Origin: Diplocarpon mali
Taxonomy: Eukaryota > Ascomycota > Leotiomycetes > Helotiales > Drepanopezizaceae
Assembly: GCA_024741835.1 (NCBI GenBank)
Contig: JAENRP010000454.1
Span: 1 to 28,836 of the forward strand
Direction: 5' to 3'
DNA length: 28,836 nucleotides
Shown: in pieces, positions 1 to 8,761 of the stretch
Layout: every line of letters begins with the position of its first letter
Position numbering within the stretch: position 1 is the stretch's first letter
Program-made: the position numbers and the translations under genes
Notes under the pieces: generated by a model
What the model was told of the DNA's origin: nothing
Databases searched by the model: none
The model's input: the letters and a program-made list of their open reading frames with translations, nothing else

Positions 1-261
1 AGAGAAACTCTAATCCACTTAATTCTTTCTTATAAAGAGTACTATAATTAAAGACGTACTCTTATATAGAAAATAAAAGAAGAATATAAGGGATTTAAAG
101 AGCTATCTTTACCTTTACTATTTGAAATAAAAACTGGAATTAAACACTTTTTAATATTCTTAAAAGAAACAAAGATCTATATGCGTTAATAGCACTTAGA
201 TAAAGAAACAAAGGCTATTATAGCTCTTGATTCGCAATACTATTCTAATAAAGAATTCTAA
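1..261 (+). pseudogene. C-terminus of LINE ORF2 (RT/RNase H polyprotein), RIP-decayed
   Basis: Frame 1 reads from the first base to TAA at 259-261, with in-frame TAA/TAG codons in between where Gln or Trp is expected. The peptide starts with an ETLIHLIL segment followed by Y and R residues. That fits the 'ETxxHLLLxCPxY' zinc-ribbon-like tail that closes many fungal LINE ORF2 proteins. It continues through a 'G(I)KxFLxFLKET' stretch and an MR-stop-stop-HL segment, which resembles the ATRRWxLG ending seen in Tad1 elements. In the family this protein reverse-transcribes the element RNA at a nicked target. Here only the last 86 codons are present and the copy is dead. The assignment rests on the tail pattern alone, so clade placement is tentative. 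Confidence 0.55.
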
Positions 262-284
262 TAGGTAGTTTAAACTACCTATTA
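259..284. repeat. 26-bp perfect palindrome just after the LINE stop codon
   Basis: The left half TAATAGGTAGTTT is followed directly by its exact reverse complement, with no spacer. The palindrome overlaps the stop codon of the LINE frame. As RNA it would fold into a stem with no proper loop, or dimerise. It may be a 3' UTR structure or a chance product of decay. Confidence 0.85.
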
Positions 285-494
285 ATCTCTTTTAAAAACC
301 TGTCTTTTATTTAAGCGTTATAGTTTATTTTTGTTTTTGTTTTTATTTTCTTTTAAGCGAATTTTTCGCTAGGGAGCCTATTCCCAAATGAATATTAGCA
401 ATTATAGTAGAAAGGATACTATATATATACAATTAGACACACTAGTAGATTAGCTGTGCCATATAGTTTAGAACTAATAAAGTACGTTAAAAGG
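262..494 (+). other. LINE 3' UTR
   Basis: This gene-free stretch lies between the LINE stop and the poly(A). It contains a T-rich tract at about 325-350, a hairpin (AGCGAA, loop TTT, TTCGCT) at 356-370, and an unremarkable AT-rich remainder. In LINEs the 3' UTR is where the reverse transcriptase binds, so the hairpin is a candidate recognition element. This is inference only. Confidence 0.5.
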
Positions 495-515
495 NAAAAA
501 AAAAAAAAAAAAGCG

Positions 516-831
516 CCTATATTAATTAGAAATCCTTAAAAGAATTGATCCGTGTATTAGGCTATAAATACCTTAAGGTCCTTTTAAATAGGTTTATTAA
601 TCCTTATTATTGAGAGGTATTTAGCCTTTTGCTTTTTAAGCTGGTTAAGCATAATTCTTAAGTCATATTCCTTATTAGAAGCTAGGAATACTATAGTAAA
701 GTTGATATTATTATCTTTAAGGTTACTACTTGCTTAATCCTTCACTTTTAAAGACGTTTCCAGTTTATCGTTATTAGTCCTATTATCTTTCGAACGTGCT
801 CTATTTTCCTTTTAAAATAGGTATGCCTTAT
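516..831 (-). pseudogene. Decayed reading frame of unknown function, fragment
   Basis: The segment between the LINE poly(A) and the first LTR has one markedly open frame on the minus strand, about 105 codons, broken only by about five TAA codons where Gln would fit. It is rich in Lys, Asn and Asp, and contains a stretch of the type LNQLKKQKAKYLSII. I do not recognise the family. The composition would suit the N-terminal or Gag region of another retroelement. It is interrupted on the right by element A at 832, and perhaps on the left by the LINE. Plus-strand frames here are much more broken. Confidence 0.35.
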
Positions 832-1026
832 TGTTGAGATAGGTGATATAGCTATTACTCCGATGTATTATCATATGACCTTATTGCTTAGTCAGTAGGA
901 TATTGATATGTAAATAGCTATAGGGAAGGAAGGGGTAACCTTCCTTCCTTAACTCTTACTAATATATCGACTATTAACCTTTAGAAGCCTCTTTTACCTA
1001 CTGCGCCGACTTACTTAAGCTTAATA
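832..1026 (+). repeat. 5' LTR of element A (195 bp)
   Basis: It begins TGTTGAGAT and ends AAGCTTAATA, where the final TA is a RIP-changed CA. The boundaries are fixed by comparison with the two 196-bp LTRs of B (10101-10296, 16092-16287) and the inverted LTR of D (2550-2744), and by the primer-binding site that starts at the next base. It contains TCATATGA at 871-878, which also occurs in the LTRs of elements C and F. Confidence 0.88.
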
Positions 1027-1039
1027 GGTTATAAGCCCT
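1027..1039 (+). other. Primer-binding site, half-tRNA type, element A
   Basis: GGTTATAAGCCCT starts directly after the LTR. It is the complement of the anticodon arm of a yeast-type initiator tRNA-Met (GGTTATGAGCCCT) with one TpG to TpA change. This position and target fit priming by a tRNA cleaved in the anticodon loop, as established for Drosophila copia. The same site follows the LTRs of B and C. Confidence 0.7.
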
Positions 1040-1407
1040 AGCTAAACTAATAATTGATTATTAACTTCCTTTAGAAAGCACTTATACTATAACTATTAAT
1101 AGGAAGTTAAACGAGACTTATAGTAAAAGGCGAGCAATTGGCGAATAGGAGGTATGATTCCCTATTTAGCCAACTTGTATTGCAAGAGGTATGATTCCTT
1201 GCTTTATAACCCTTGGTACTATAAGAGGTATAATTCCTTACTTTACTATATTTTATAAGAGGTATGATTCCCTGCGTTATAGCTTAAGAAACCCTTTTCG
1301 ATAAGAGGACTTCCTCCCTATTTAATACTTTTATAATACTGCTATTTAATCATTTTTACTTTTCGATAGGAGGAGTGCCTTTAACTATTTAATTTATTTG
1401 ATTTTCA
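1040..1407 (+). other. Untranslated leader of element A with short direct repeats
   Basis: There is no gene here. Four copies of a unit around AGAGGTATGATTCC occur between about 1147 and 1275, roughly 38-48 bp apart, followed by two more degenerate versions (near 1303 and 1366). The same series is present in the leader of element B (10425-10560). In retrotransposons this position holds the RNA dimerisation and packaging signals, so that is a possible role. Confidence 0.7.
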
Positions 1408-2549
1408 ATGTATATTCCCTTTGAAACGGTAATAGCTTTAGATTCCAATCGAAATACTAGACTTAAAGACCTTTAACTCTTTTAAAAGAATTAGTAATAA
1501 TGGTTCGACGATTTAAAGCTTTACTTTAAAAGCAAAGGCATTGAAATAGCGATTCAAAAGACACTTATTAAATATATAAGAATAGTCCCTTATACTCCTT
1601 CTACTAATTCGTCTACTTCTACTTTAATAGCTAATATAACTGCTAAAGACCTTTTAGATATATTGAATAAGCTTAGCTTAAGAGCTTTAATAGATAATAA
1701 TTAAGAATCCTAAAGGCAGATTTTAAATATAGAAAAGGAGAAGGAGTATAAGCTAGCCTCTGCTAAATATAAGTTTAAGATTGATAAAGGTTTAAGCGAC
1801 GAAGATAAAGACTTTATTTAAGCTTATAATAACGCAAAGATAAGATAAGATACTTTAAAGGTAAAATACCCTTAAATAACTGCCTTTGATACCTAGTATC
1901 TATTATAATAGATCACTTTATTTTAATATGGAAAAGATAAAGATAGTAAGGATATAAATATAAATATTGACTTTACCTAATCTATACCTTATAAAGTAAG
2001 AAGGAGAGTAAGAGCTATAGATCCTAAGATAGCTATGACTTTTAAGGAAACTCAGCTTTTTAGTTTCCTACTTAATAGCCTCCCTTTTAAGTTCGCTATT
2101 GCAAAACAATCTCTTCTCGTTTAACTTAACCTTAAGATCTTTAAGAACATCGACCTCCTTTAAACTATTAATTAAGACCTTAAAGGACGCTTTAAATCGG
2201 CAAATATTATATTATAAGGCAATAATGAGCTTAAAAAGAGGAAAGAGCGTAGGACAAGTCCTTAAGCTTATTAGGGATACTACTTTTATAATAGTACTTA
2301 TAATATTATTAATTATAAAGTTAAAAGGCAATTGATCGATATAGTTGCTAACTTTAATATTAAGAAGCAATTAAAGCAGAAGTTAAGAAGCAAACTGCCC
2401 TTATCCTACCGAAGGCTATAACTATTAAGGAAACGCAAAGGAAAAGGCTATTTAGCTAAGACTTTAGTAGATACTTCTAATAATAATAGTAGGTTATTTA
2501 AACTTAAATCCACTTTTAATAATTTAAACGATAATTAAAATAAAGATAC
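1408..2549 (+). pseudogene. gag: Element A gag, RIP-decayed and truncated by element D
   Basis: This is a continuous frame of about 380 codons, interrupted only by TAA/TAG codons, that matches the Gag part of element B codon by codon. An ATG lies at 1408. The start used in B (ATG at 10696) corresponds to an ACG at 1426 here, so the true start is uncertain. The protein is Lys-rich, with KEKEYKLA and FIxAYNNAK stretches resembling the coil-forming capsid region of fungal Copia Gag. The basic PLSYRRL segment near its end would be the nucleocapsid. The frame stops where D was inserted (GATAC, 2545-2549). Confidence 0.75.
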
Positions 2550-2744
2550 TATTAAGCTTAAGTCAGTTGGCGCAATAGGTAAAGGAGGCTTCTAAAGGTC
2601 GATAGTCGATATATTAGTAGCAGTTAAGAAAGGAAGGTTACCCCTTTCTTCCTTATAGCTATATACGTATTAATATCCTACTAACTAAGCAGTAGGGTTA
2701 TATGATAATATATCAGAGTGATAGCTATATTACCTTTCTTAATA
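2550..2744 (-). repeat. 3' LTR of element D (inverted, 195 bp)
   Basis: This is the reverse complement of the A/B family LTR. Its family-end (AAGCTTAATA) is at 2550 and its family-start at 2744. The preceding GATAC (2545-2549) is the presumed target-site duplication inside element A gag. The partner copy is beyond the window, so it is unverified. Relative to A and B, the shared TCATATGA word is changed by one base here. Confidence 0.85.
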
Positions 2745-3068
2745 CCCTTACTTAGACTTTACTCCGATTGACCTGCAGTTAGGAAAAAAAATAATAACTA
2801 TCCTTTTGCGCTAATCTAACTCTTAAGTATCTTTTCAAATTAAAAATAATCAATTAATAGCAACCTCTATTGAAATTACCAAACTCTATTCGCAAGGTAG
2901 GACTAGGAGTTAATTTTCCTAAAAGCGTTCCTTTATAAGATTATATAACTTAACTCGCAGTTTAGGCCTAAGAGTTAATTTAAAAACTTTCCTTTATAAG
3001 ACTATATAACTTAATTCGTAAGGTAGGCCTAAGAGTCGTCCTTATGCCTACTAAGCCCCTACGGCCTT
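2745..3068 (-). other. 3' UTR of element D with three palindromic words
   Basis: This is a non-coding stretch beyond the pol stop. It holds three degraded copies of the 26-bp palindromic word, at about 2887-2912, 2953-2978 and 3014-3038. Each is followed by a TTTATAAGA/CTATATAACTT segment, so the arrangement is a tandem repeat of about 62-65 bp. It is the inverted counterpart of 15804-15956 in element B. Confidence 0.75.
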
Positions 3069-3396
3069 TTATAACCTTAGTATATCTTTAAAGGCTTTGA
3101 ACTTTGCAATTGTCTTTAATAGCTTTATAAATCCGTCTACTACTATTCAATTGATTAAGATATAGGTAATTAATAATTTATTCTTTATAATAAGGTTATA
3201 AATAAAGTAGTAAGTAATATAAATATATTTCAATCGCTTATATAAGTATAGATTCTTTATAAGTGCAATCGCCTTTATATTATCTATTTGAAAACTAATA
3301 TAGTTCTTATTTTATTTAATATACTTAATAAGACTTATATCTTTTAAAACTTAAGCAATTTATAATCCTTATTTGCAATTAGACAATATTAATATA
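3069..3396 (-). pseudogene. pol: Element D pol, C-terminal end (RNase H), RIP-decayed
   Basis: On the minus strand this encodes the last part of a Copia RNase H domain, ending at a TAA at 3069-3071 that aligns with the stop of element B at 15769. The peptide contains a version of the 'HI(D)IxYHxI' block and the 'TKxxxADxFTK' tail as altered by C-to-T changes. It is continued upstream by 9011-10100 after the C insertion. It is not functional. Confidence 0.75.
3392..3396. repeat. Target-site duplication ATATA, left copy (element C)
   Basis: ATATA directly precedes the first base of the 5' LTR at 3397. The same five bases follow the 3' LTR at 9011-9015. Five base pairs is the usual length for LTR retrotransposon integration. 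Confidence 0.85.
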
Positions 3397-3645
3397 TGTT
3401 GCAGGTATGCCTATCACATGTTTGTCATATGATCTGTCATATGATATATCATACATATGATATATCATATGACTTGCCATATGACTTAGCGGCTTCGCTA
3501 AGAAGCCCGCTTACCTTAAGTAGCTCGTAGTTAGAGAGCTCTTATGAATCAAGACACTCAATATTGTCGTTTGCACCTTATACTTCTTTATGCCCTCTCT
3601 TCTAGTTTACTATCAAGTTCACTATCTGAGAACCTCCTTGCTATA
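3397..3645 (+). repeat. 5' LTR of element C (249 bp)
   Basis: It runs from TGTTGCAGG to CTTGCTATA (TA replacing the canonical CA). It differs from the 3' LTR only by transitions, about 20 by eye, with no indel. It contains three exact TCATATGA words (3425, 3437 and 3465) plus CCATATGA at 3477. A perfect hairpin CTTAGCG-GCTT-CGCTAAG lies at 3486-3503. The expected promoter lies here, but no convincing TATA box stands out. Confidence 0.93.
3486..3503 (+). promoter_or_regulatory. Hairpin conserved in both LTRs of element C
   Basis: CTTAGCG, loop GCTT, CGCTAAG is a 7-bp perfect stem. The copy in the 3' LTR (8850-8867) is identical, although surrounding bases differ by RIP changes. As part of the LTR transcript it could act in RNA 3'-end formation or strand transfer. 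The role is inferred. Confidence 0.5.
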
Positions 3646-3658
3646 GGTTATAAGCCCT
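3646..3658 (+). other. Primer-binding site, half-tRNA type, element C
   Basis: GGTTATAAGCCCT follows the 5' LTR with no gap. It is the same 13-nt word as in element A, although the LTRs of the two families are unrelated. It matches the complement of the initiator tRNA-Met anticodon arm except for one TpG to TpA change. Confidence 0.72.
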
Positions 3659-5079
3659 ATATGCCTATGAATAGCATTCGACAAATTCCATCGATTAGAG
3701 TCTCTCTTACAAACGAAAAGGCTGATCGACATTTTGAGTTTTACTTAACTAACGACGTATAATAAGCGTTATCTTAATAATAAAACAGTAGCTACTCCCC
3801 TTTTGGAGCGCTATGCAATAATCTAAGCTTACGCAAGATTCGTTACCATGGCTAAATCATTAGGACTGATAGCTGAGATTACTAGCTTAATTGCTAAAAG
3901 TACTCTACTGCTTGAATCACCTATTTTTAAAGGGACTAATATATAGTACTCTAAACTCGAATTTAATAGTTCATCTCCTCCTCCTCCTCCTTCTCCTCCT
4001 TTTGACAACTCTATATATAAATATACAAATAAGATGTTGTCGTTATCTTCGGCTGCCCTTAGCCTCCTTAAGTCTTAAAAGCTTAAAGGCGCAAAGGACT
4101 ATAGCTAGTAGAGGAATAAGGTTTTAAACCTTGCAAAGTCAAACGCCTTAACTATACATCTTTATACAAAAGCTAGAATATATGCTCCACCTAAGGTTGA
4201 CTTATAGGACTGTTCTATTACAAATAAGGAAAGGGACAATTGGGTTAGATAAGAAGCTAAGGAATCTTAGATAAAGCTTGCTATTACACTTAATTGCAAA
4301 CTAGGACTACTAGCTTATACAAAAGGCGATAAATCTGCCTTAGATATATAGGAAGCTCTTTAAAAACAGTACGAAGGATCTGGAATAGTACTTGAATATA
4401 ATGCTATATAAACTTATGTTACTATTAAATATGACGACTTCAATTCACTTAAAGCTTACGTCATCGCCTTTAGGCTTTTAATCACTAAATTGGAAGCTCT
4501 CGATTCTGCCCCTCCCTCTTACTAGCACCCTATTATATTTATTGCTAGCTATTCCAATAGATGGCCTATTTAGGTAGATCGATAACGTTCTAACCTTCGC
4601 TTAGCTATAGCAGCTGGACGAAAATCAGAGATCACGCTTAAAGCTCTTATTGAAGATATTACTAATAAAGCTCGAGCCTTATAGAGTTTAAAAATGAATA
4701 GAACCGTCTTATACAGTAACAAATCGGCTAGCAAGCCGCATTCCTCTGACTATAAGAAGTCAGAAAATAAGGGAGGTTTCAAAGACTTAAAGAAGAGCAC
4801 CTTTAGGAATACTACCACCTCCTCCCCTAACTCCTCCTATCCTTATTATAAGCAACTAGAGCTATACTATAAGGCAGAAGATTGCTTTGCAATTAATAAA
4901 TTGAAAAGAGAGGCTTAGGAGAAGGATTTAAGGAAGAAGTACGTATTCTATCACCTTAAAGGTAAGGACGATAAGTCCTTGCTATTATTACCAAAAGGTA
5001 AGAAGCCTTTTAAGAAGATTCAAAAGGAAGATGAAGAGTTAGATAATGACCTCTTTAGGCATACTATACTATTACTAAC

Positions 5080-5185
5080 CCTAGGGCCAATTCTTACTTG
5101 CGAGCTAGGCCTAGGAGTCAATTCTAACTCCTTCCTAGGGCCAATTTCCACTCGCGGGCCGGGCCTGGGAGTCAGTTCTTCTACC
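5080..5185 (+). repeat. 54-bp tandem duplication carrying two palindromic words (element C, Gag-protease linker)
   Basis: Two consecutive 54-bp units (18 codons each) begin with CCTAGGGCCAATT and carry the 26-bp word in its minus orientation, at 5096-5121 and 5150-5175. They read TCELGLGV and TRGPGLGV and stay in frame. They lie just before the protease active site, in a part of the polyprotein that tolerates length change. Confidence 0.85.
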
Positions 5186-6559
5186 TACTTCTTATTAAAA
5201 TTGAGGAATCGTTAGCTATATAATATAAGTACTAGTAAGCATATCTCTAATGATCTCTTTAAGTTCACTTCCTATACTACTTAAAACAATCTACCCTCCT
5301 TGAGTATAGTTAATAAATCTGTTTAACCTTTTAGTATTAGCACTTGTAAAGTCAACGCACTTAAATCCTATAGAAAGGTATATATTCTTAAGTTAATTAA
5401 TACTCTTTATATACCTTAATCTCCTATCTACTTATACTTAGGTGGCAAACTTAATAAAATCAAAGGCTTCTATCGAAATAGCAAGCTATTCCTATCTAAT
5501 AAGAAGGAAATTCGCACTATTAATAATAATATATATATTAATAAGGAATAGCCTTCTACTGACTCCTTTAGTTACGTAAGTGGATATGCTCTCCTAGCTG
5601 CTATTGAGAATAGACCTTTTGATATTAAGCTCTAGTACTATCGATTAGGCCACGCTAGCTTACAAACGGTTAGAAAGACCTAATCTGCTATCACTAATAT
5701 GCAGATTAAGGAAACAAAATCAGGGAAGACGCGAATTTGCGCTCCTTGCGAGAAAGGCAGACCTCTCCGATATATTAATAAACGTTTAGCTCGCCCTCGA
5801 CCTATAAAGGCACTTGACGAGCTATACGTTAATATAATTCATCTAAAGCCAACTGGCCTTAATAGCTACAAATACGCTTCTATCTTCACTTGCGTAGCTA
5901 TAATAGCTAGATAGGGATGGACTTATATAAACAAATCTAACGCCTTTAAGGCAAATAAGAAAATAATTAGCCTTTTACAAACTTAGTATAATCGCATAAT
6001 TAAGCGTTGGAGAACTGATGGAGGCAAGGAGTACTCTCTTATATAGATGCGAATACTTATAGAAAACCTTAGTATAATTTTGGAAGAATCTACTTTATAT
6101 ACGCTAGAATAAGACAGTAGATCGGAACGATTAATTCGTACACTAATAGAAAAGTTGCAAATAGCTGTAATTGACTAAAATATCCCCTCCTTTCTCTGGC
6201 CTTACCTCCTTCTTTCGGTGATACATATTACTAATCTTACTGCCTTTGATATTCTAAGTGGCAAGACTTTATATAAGGTCTTTTGGGATAATATCAAGCC
6301 TAATAAGCCTTATACTCCCTCTGTCAAGTATCTCTAAGTACTAGGCTGTCGCGTCTATGTGCTAATTAAGAAAGAAAGGCGAACTTAGAGCAACAAACTC
6401 GCTCTAAGAGCAGAGGTAGGTACTTTTATCGGATTTGATAGTAGAAGTATCTATTAGATCTATATACTATTGCAAATAGGTGAAAAGATTATTCGATTAT
6501 CTTACGTTCAATTCAATAAAGACGGCCTGATTATAGAGCCGCAATTAAGGGGTGATTTA

Positions 6560-6684
6560 ACTCCTAGTCTGGGACCGCGAGTCAATTCTCACTCTTATAA
6601 TTTCACTCCTAGGCCGGGACCGCGAGTCAATTCTAACTCTTATAATAATGATGATTTTACTCCTAGGCCAGGACCGCGAGTCGA
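6560..6684 (+). repeat. Three palindromic words in the integrase-RT linker of element C
   Basis: Plus-orientation copies lie at 6560-6585, 6605-6630 and 6659-6684. Starts are 45 and 54 bp apart, and all are in the same codon phase, reading TPSLGPRV, TPRPGPRV and TPRPGPRV with Asn-Ser-rich spacers. They are much more GC-rich than their surroundings and are the least RIP-damaged copies. The first is preceded by TTAAGGGGTGATTT, which also precedes the copy in the 3' UTR. Confidence 0.88.
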
Positions 6685-8485
6685 TTCAGGAGAAGCTAAT
6701 GAAGCTGAGCTTCCAACTCTAAGAAAGAGAGAAAGACCTCCTGGTTCAAAGAATAAGGCTTACCCTTAGCCTTCTAAGAAGAGAGCTACTCGCTCTACTG
6801 CTCTTAGATTCAAAGCTGATAACTCTAATAATAAGGAAGCCTATTTAGGCGCCTTCCATATAGCCTTACTCGACTCTCCATACTTAAATGACCTGAAAAC
6901 AGTCGAATAAGCCCTCTCTCGCGCCAACGCTAACAAATGGCGATCTGCGATTAACTTTAAGTACAATTCCCTCGCTTATAAGAACATATAGGTAGTAGTA
7001 AAACGCTTAAAACTCTCTAAAGACGATAGAGTACTTGGATTAAGGCTTGTCTTTAAAACAAAAAGAGACTAAAACGGGGAAATCTCCTAATAGAAGGTCA
7101 GATTCGTTGTGCAAAGTTATATATAATAACAAGGTCGAGATTACAACTAGACATTTGCTAGAGTATGCAAATCTGCGATTTAGAAGATTGCAATTGCGCT
7201 CGCAGCGCTATACAACTTCAAGCTAGATCAATTCGACATTGAGACAGCTTTCCTTAATTTAGAAGCTGACTCTAATATCTATATTAAGTTACCTCCTAGA
7301 TACACTTAAGACAAGGTCGTTCTATTATCTTAAGACTACTGTCTTAAGCTTCTTAAGGCCTTATATAGCTTAAAGCAATCTCTACAACTATAGTAAGAAA
7401 AGCTATAGTCTAAGCTATAAAAGCTCGATTTTCAACCTTTCAATACTAACAATTGCGTATATATCAACCGCGCCTCTCGGATTCTCATCGTCACCTACGT
7501 CAACGACTTCCTTATAGTAGCAAAGAAGGGTGATATATATAATAAGTTTAAGAGAGATCTTCGCAACCTCTTCGAAATCATAGGTAGCGAACTGGCTAAC
7601 TACTTCTTAAAAGTATATATAGTTAGAGATCGATAAAATAGAACGATCTCACTTTATTAAGACGCTTATATTAATAAGGTTCTTAAACGTTTTCATATGA
7701 CTAATTGCAAGAGCGTACTAACGCCTTTTACTAATGGCTATAAAGTTCATATAGTCAAATTTGAAGGCCAAGCCACTCTATAGGAAGTAAAGCTATACTA
7801 AGAGATCTATGGTTCTCTATAGTACCTTGCGCACTATACGCATTAGGATATACTATACCACTGCTCTATTCTTAGCAAATTCCTTACTAACCCTTTACTA
7901 TAATATATAGTAGCTTTAAAACGAGTTTTATAATACTTGCAAGGAACGCGATTCTATTATACTACCTTTAGAAGCAAAACAACTGACCTAGAGCTTTAGA
8001 AATTGCATAGCTACTGCGATTCTGACTAGGCAGGTGACAGAGGAAGTAAAGCCTCCCATTCTAGGGCCGTCTTCTTCCTTAATAATAGTATAATTACCGC
8101 CTCCTTTAAGCGATAAACTATTATCGCTCTCTCATTTATAGAAGCAGAGTACGTCGCTATATGCAAATTCGCATAAGAAGCCTCTTAGATACGCTAGGTA
8201 CTTAAGGAAATAGGCTACGCTAGCGATAACGCTACCAAAGTCGAGATGATCTGCGATAACTAAAGAGCCCTTCATCTTACCGAAAACCCCGAATATCATC
8301 AGAGAACGAAGCATATCAATATCAAGTTCTATTATATTTAGCAAGAACTTTAGAAAGGCCATTTAGACCTCTAGTATATAAATACTAAAGACAATGCCGC
8401 CGACGGCCTTACTAAGAGCTTAAATAGCTCCAACCATGCCGCCTTTATCAAATTGTTGAATATAAAGGTTCTGCACCTCGATTAA

Positions 8486-8761
8486 GGGGTGATTTTTTTT
8501 GCACCCCTATTATAGGGTGATTTTTTTTTGCACTTCTATTAAGGGGTGATTTTTTTTTTTTACTCCTAGGCCAGGCCCGCGAGTTGATTTTGACTTACTA
8601 AGGGGTGGATTTCCTACTTTAGAGTAGAGCGCGCTAGCGAACTCTACTCTATTTCCAATATCTGCAGGTTGATTTTTTATGCGAAACTGTAAAATATAAC
8701 AAAAGTTATAACGTTATATATATTACTAGCGAGTACCTTTAAAGGTCTCCCTAAAGGGGTG
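8486..8761 (+). other. 3' UTR of element C: GGGGTGATTT repeats, palindromic word, hairpin, purine tract
   Basis: Three tandem units of roughly 28-33 bp start with AAGGGGTGATTTTT (about 8484-8561). One palindromic word follows at 8562-8587, then a further AAGGGGTG unit. A hairpin has arms TAGAGTAGAG (8620-8629) and CTCTACTCTA (8642-8651). A short purine run, AAAGGGGTG, at about 8753-8761 is next to the 3' LTR and serves as the polypurine tract. No gene is present. Confidence 0.75.

Larger units (their letters stand above)
1..512 (+). mobile_element. 3' end of a Tad1-like LINE (non-LTR retrotransposon)
   Basis: This is the terminal part of a non-LTR retrotransposon: the end of the reverse transcriptase polyprotein frame (to 261), a 3' UTR of about 230 bp, and a poly(A) tail at 496-512. 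The tail end, the lack of a terminal repeat and the protein similarity fit a fungal Tad1-clade LINE. The 5' part is outside the window. An ambiguous base (n) sits at 495 immediately before the poly(A). The 3' UTR holds a 26-bp perfect palindrome at 259-284 and a short hairpin at 356-370. The duplication expected after the poly(A) could not be confirmed because the 5' end is missing. Confidence 0.6.
832..2549 (+). mobile_element. Element A: left part of a Ty1/Copia retrotransposon (A/B/D family)
   Basis: This part contains the 5' LTR, primer-binding site, leader and gag of a Copia element. It aligns base for base with element B (10101 to about 11820), differing mainly by C/T and G/A changes. 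The copy stops abruptly in gag at 2549, where element D is inserted in the opposite orientation. The rest of A must lie beyond the right edge of the window. The five bases before it (CTTAT, 827-831) would be its left target-site duplication, but the right one is not in view. Confidence 0.85.
2550..3396 (-). mobile_element. Element D, piece 1 (3' end: LTR, 3' UTR, end of pol)
   Basis: On the minus strand this matches the last 850 bp of element B in order: LTR, purine-rich tract, 3' UTR with three palindromic words, and the C-terminus of the RNase H domain. It is interrupted at 3396 by element C. Joining 3396 directly to 9016 (one ATATA kept) restores the match to B without a gap, which shows C is an insertion into D. 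Confidence 0.85.
3848..8485 (+). pseudogene. gag-pol: Element C Gag-Pol polyprotein (Copia), about 64 in-frame stops
   Basis: One uninterrupted frame of 1546 codons runs from ATG at 3848 (context ACCATGG) to TAA at 8483, with no frameshift. The order is that of Copia. A Lys-rich Gag, with a knuckle-like segment ending in Cys near codon 349, comes first. The protease follows, with its DTG motif changed to NIS (codons 459-461). Next is the integrase: LGHAS at about 600, Cys 631 and 634, core residues Asn662, Asp724 and Glu760, with 35 residues between the last two. The RT has a TYVND active site at about 1217-1221 (YVDD expected). The RNase H has Asp at 1391 and FIEAEY at about 1431. About 64 TAA/TAG and no TGA occur in frame, at Gln or Trp positions. 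It would copy and integrate the element, but is dead. Palindromic words lie in the Gag-protease and integrase-RT linkers. Confidence 0.93.

Noticed and set aside
495..512. A break between two unrelated contigs at the ambiguous base
   Set aside because: A single n before a 17-A run is better explained by poor base calling at a homopolymer. The poly(A) fits the end of the LINE. A misjoin cannot be excluded from sequence alone.
2099..2335. A 78-codon plus-strand frame
   Set aside because: It is out of phase with the element A gag frame, which is confirmed codon by codon against element B.
3421..3485. CATATGA-type repeats in the element C LTR as a CRISPR-like or satellite array
   Set aside because: The spacing is irregular and short, there are no unique spacers of constant length, and the run lies inside a defined LTR.
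3544..3762. A 72-codon plus-strand frame starting in the 5' LTR of element C
   Set aside because: It spans the LTR end and primer-binding site. The equivalent frame in the 3' LTR is broken by a stop, and no family resemblance is seen.
8132..8362. A 76-codon minus-strand frame
   Set aside because: It is the complement of the well-matched RNase H domain of element C.
3848..8485. A nuclear genetic code with TAA and TAG read as glutamine (ciliate type), suggested by about 64 in-frame TAA/TAG and no TGA
   Set aside because: Several of these stops sit at conserved Trp positions (before LGHAS in the integrase, in the D-x-D-W-AGD block of RNase H). Active-site Asp, Gly, Cys and His residues are changed as well. 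LTR copies differ by the same transitions. All of this is RIP decay, not a variant code.
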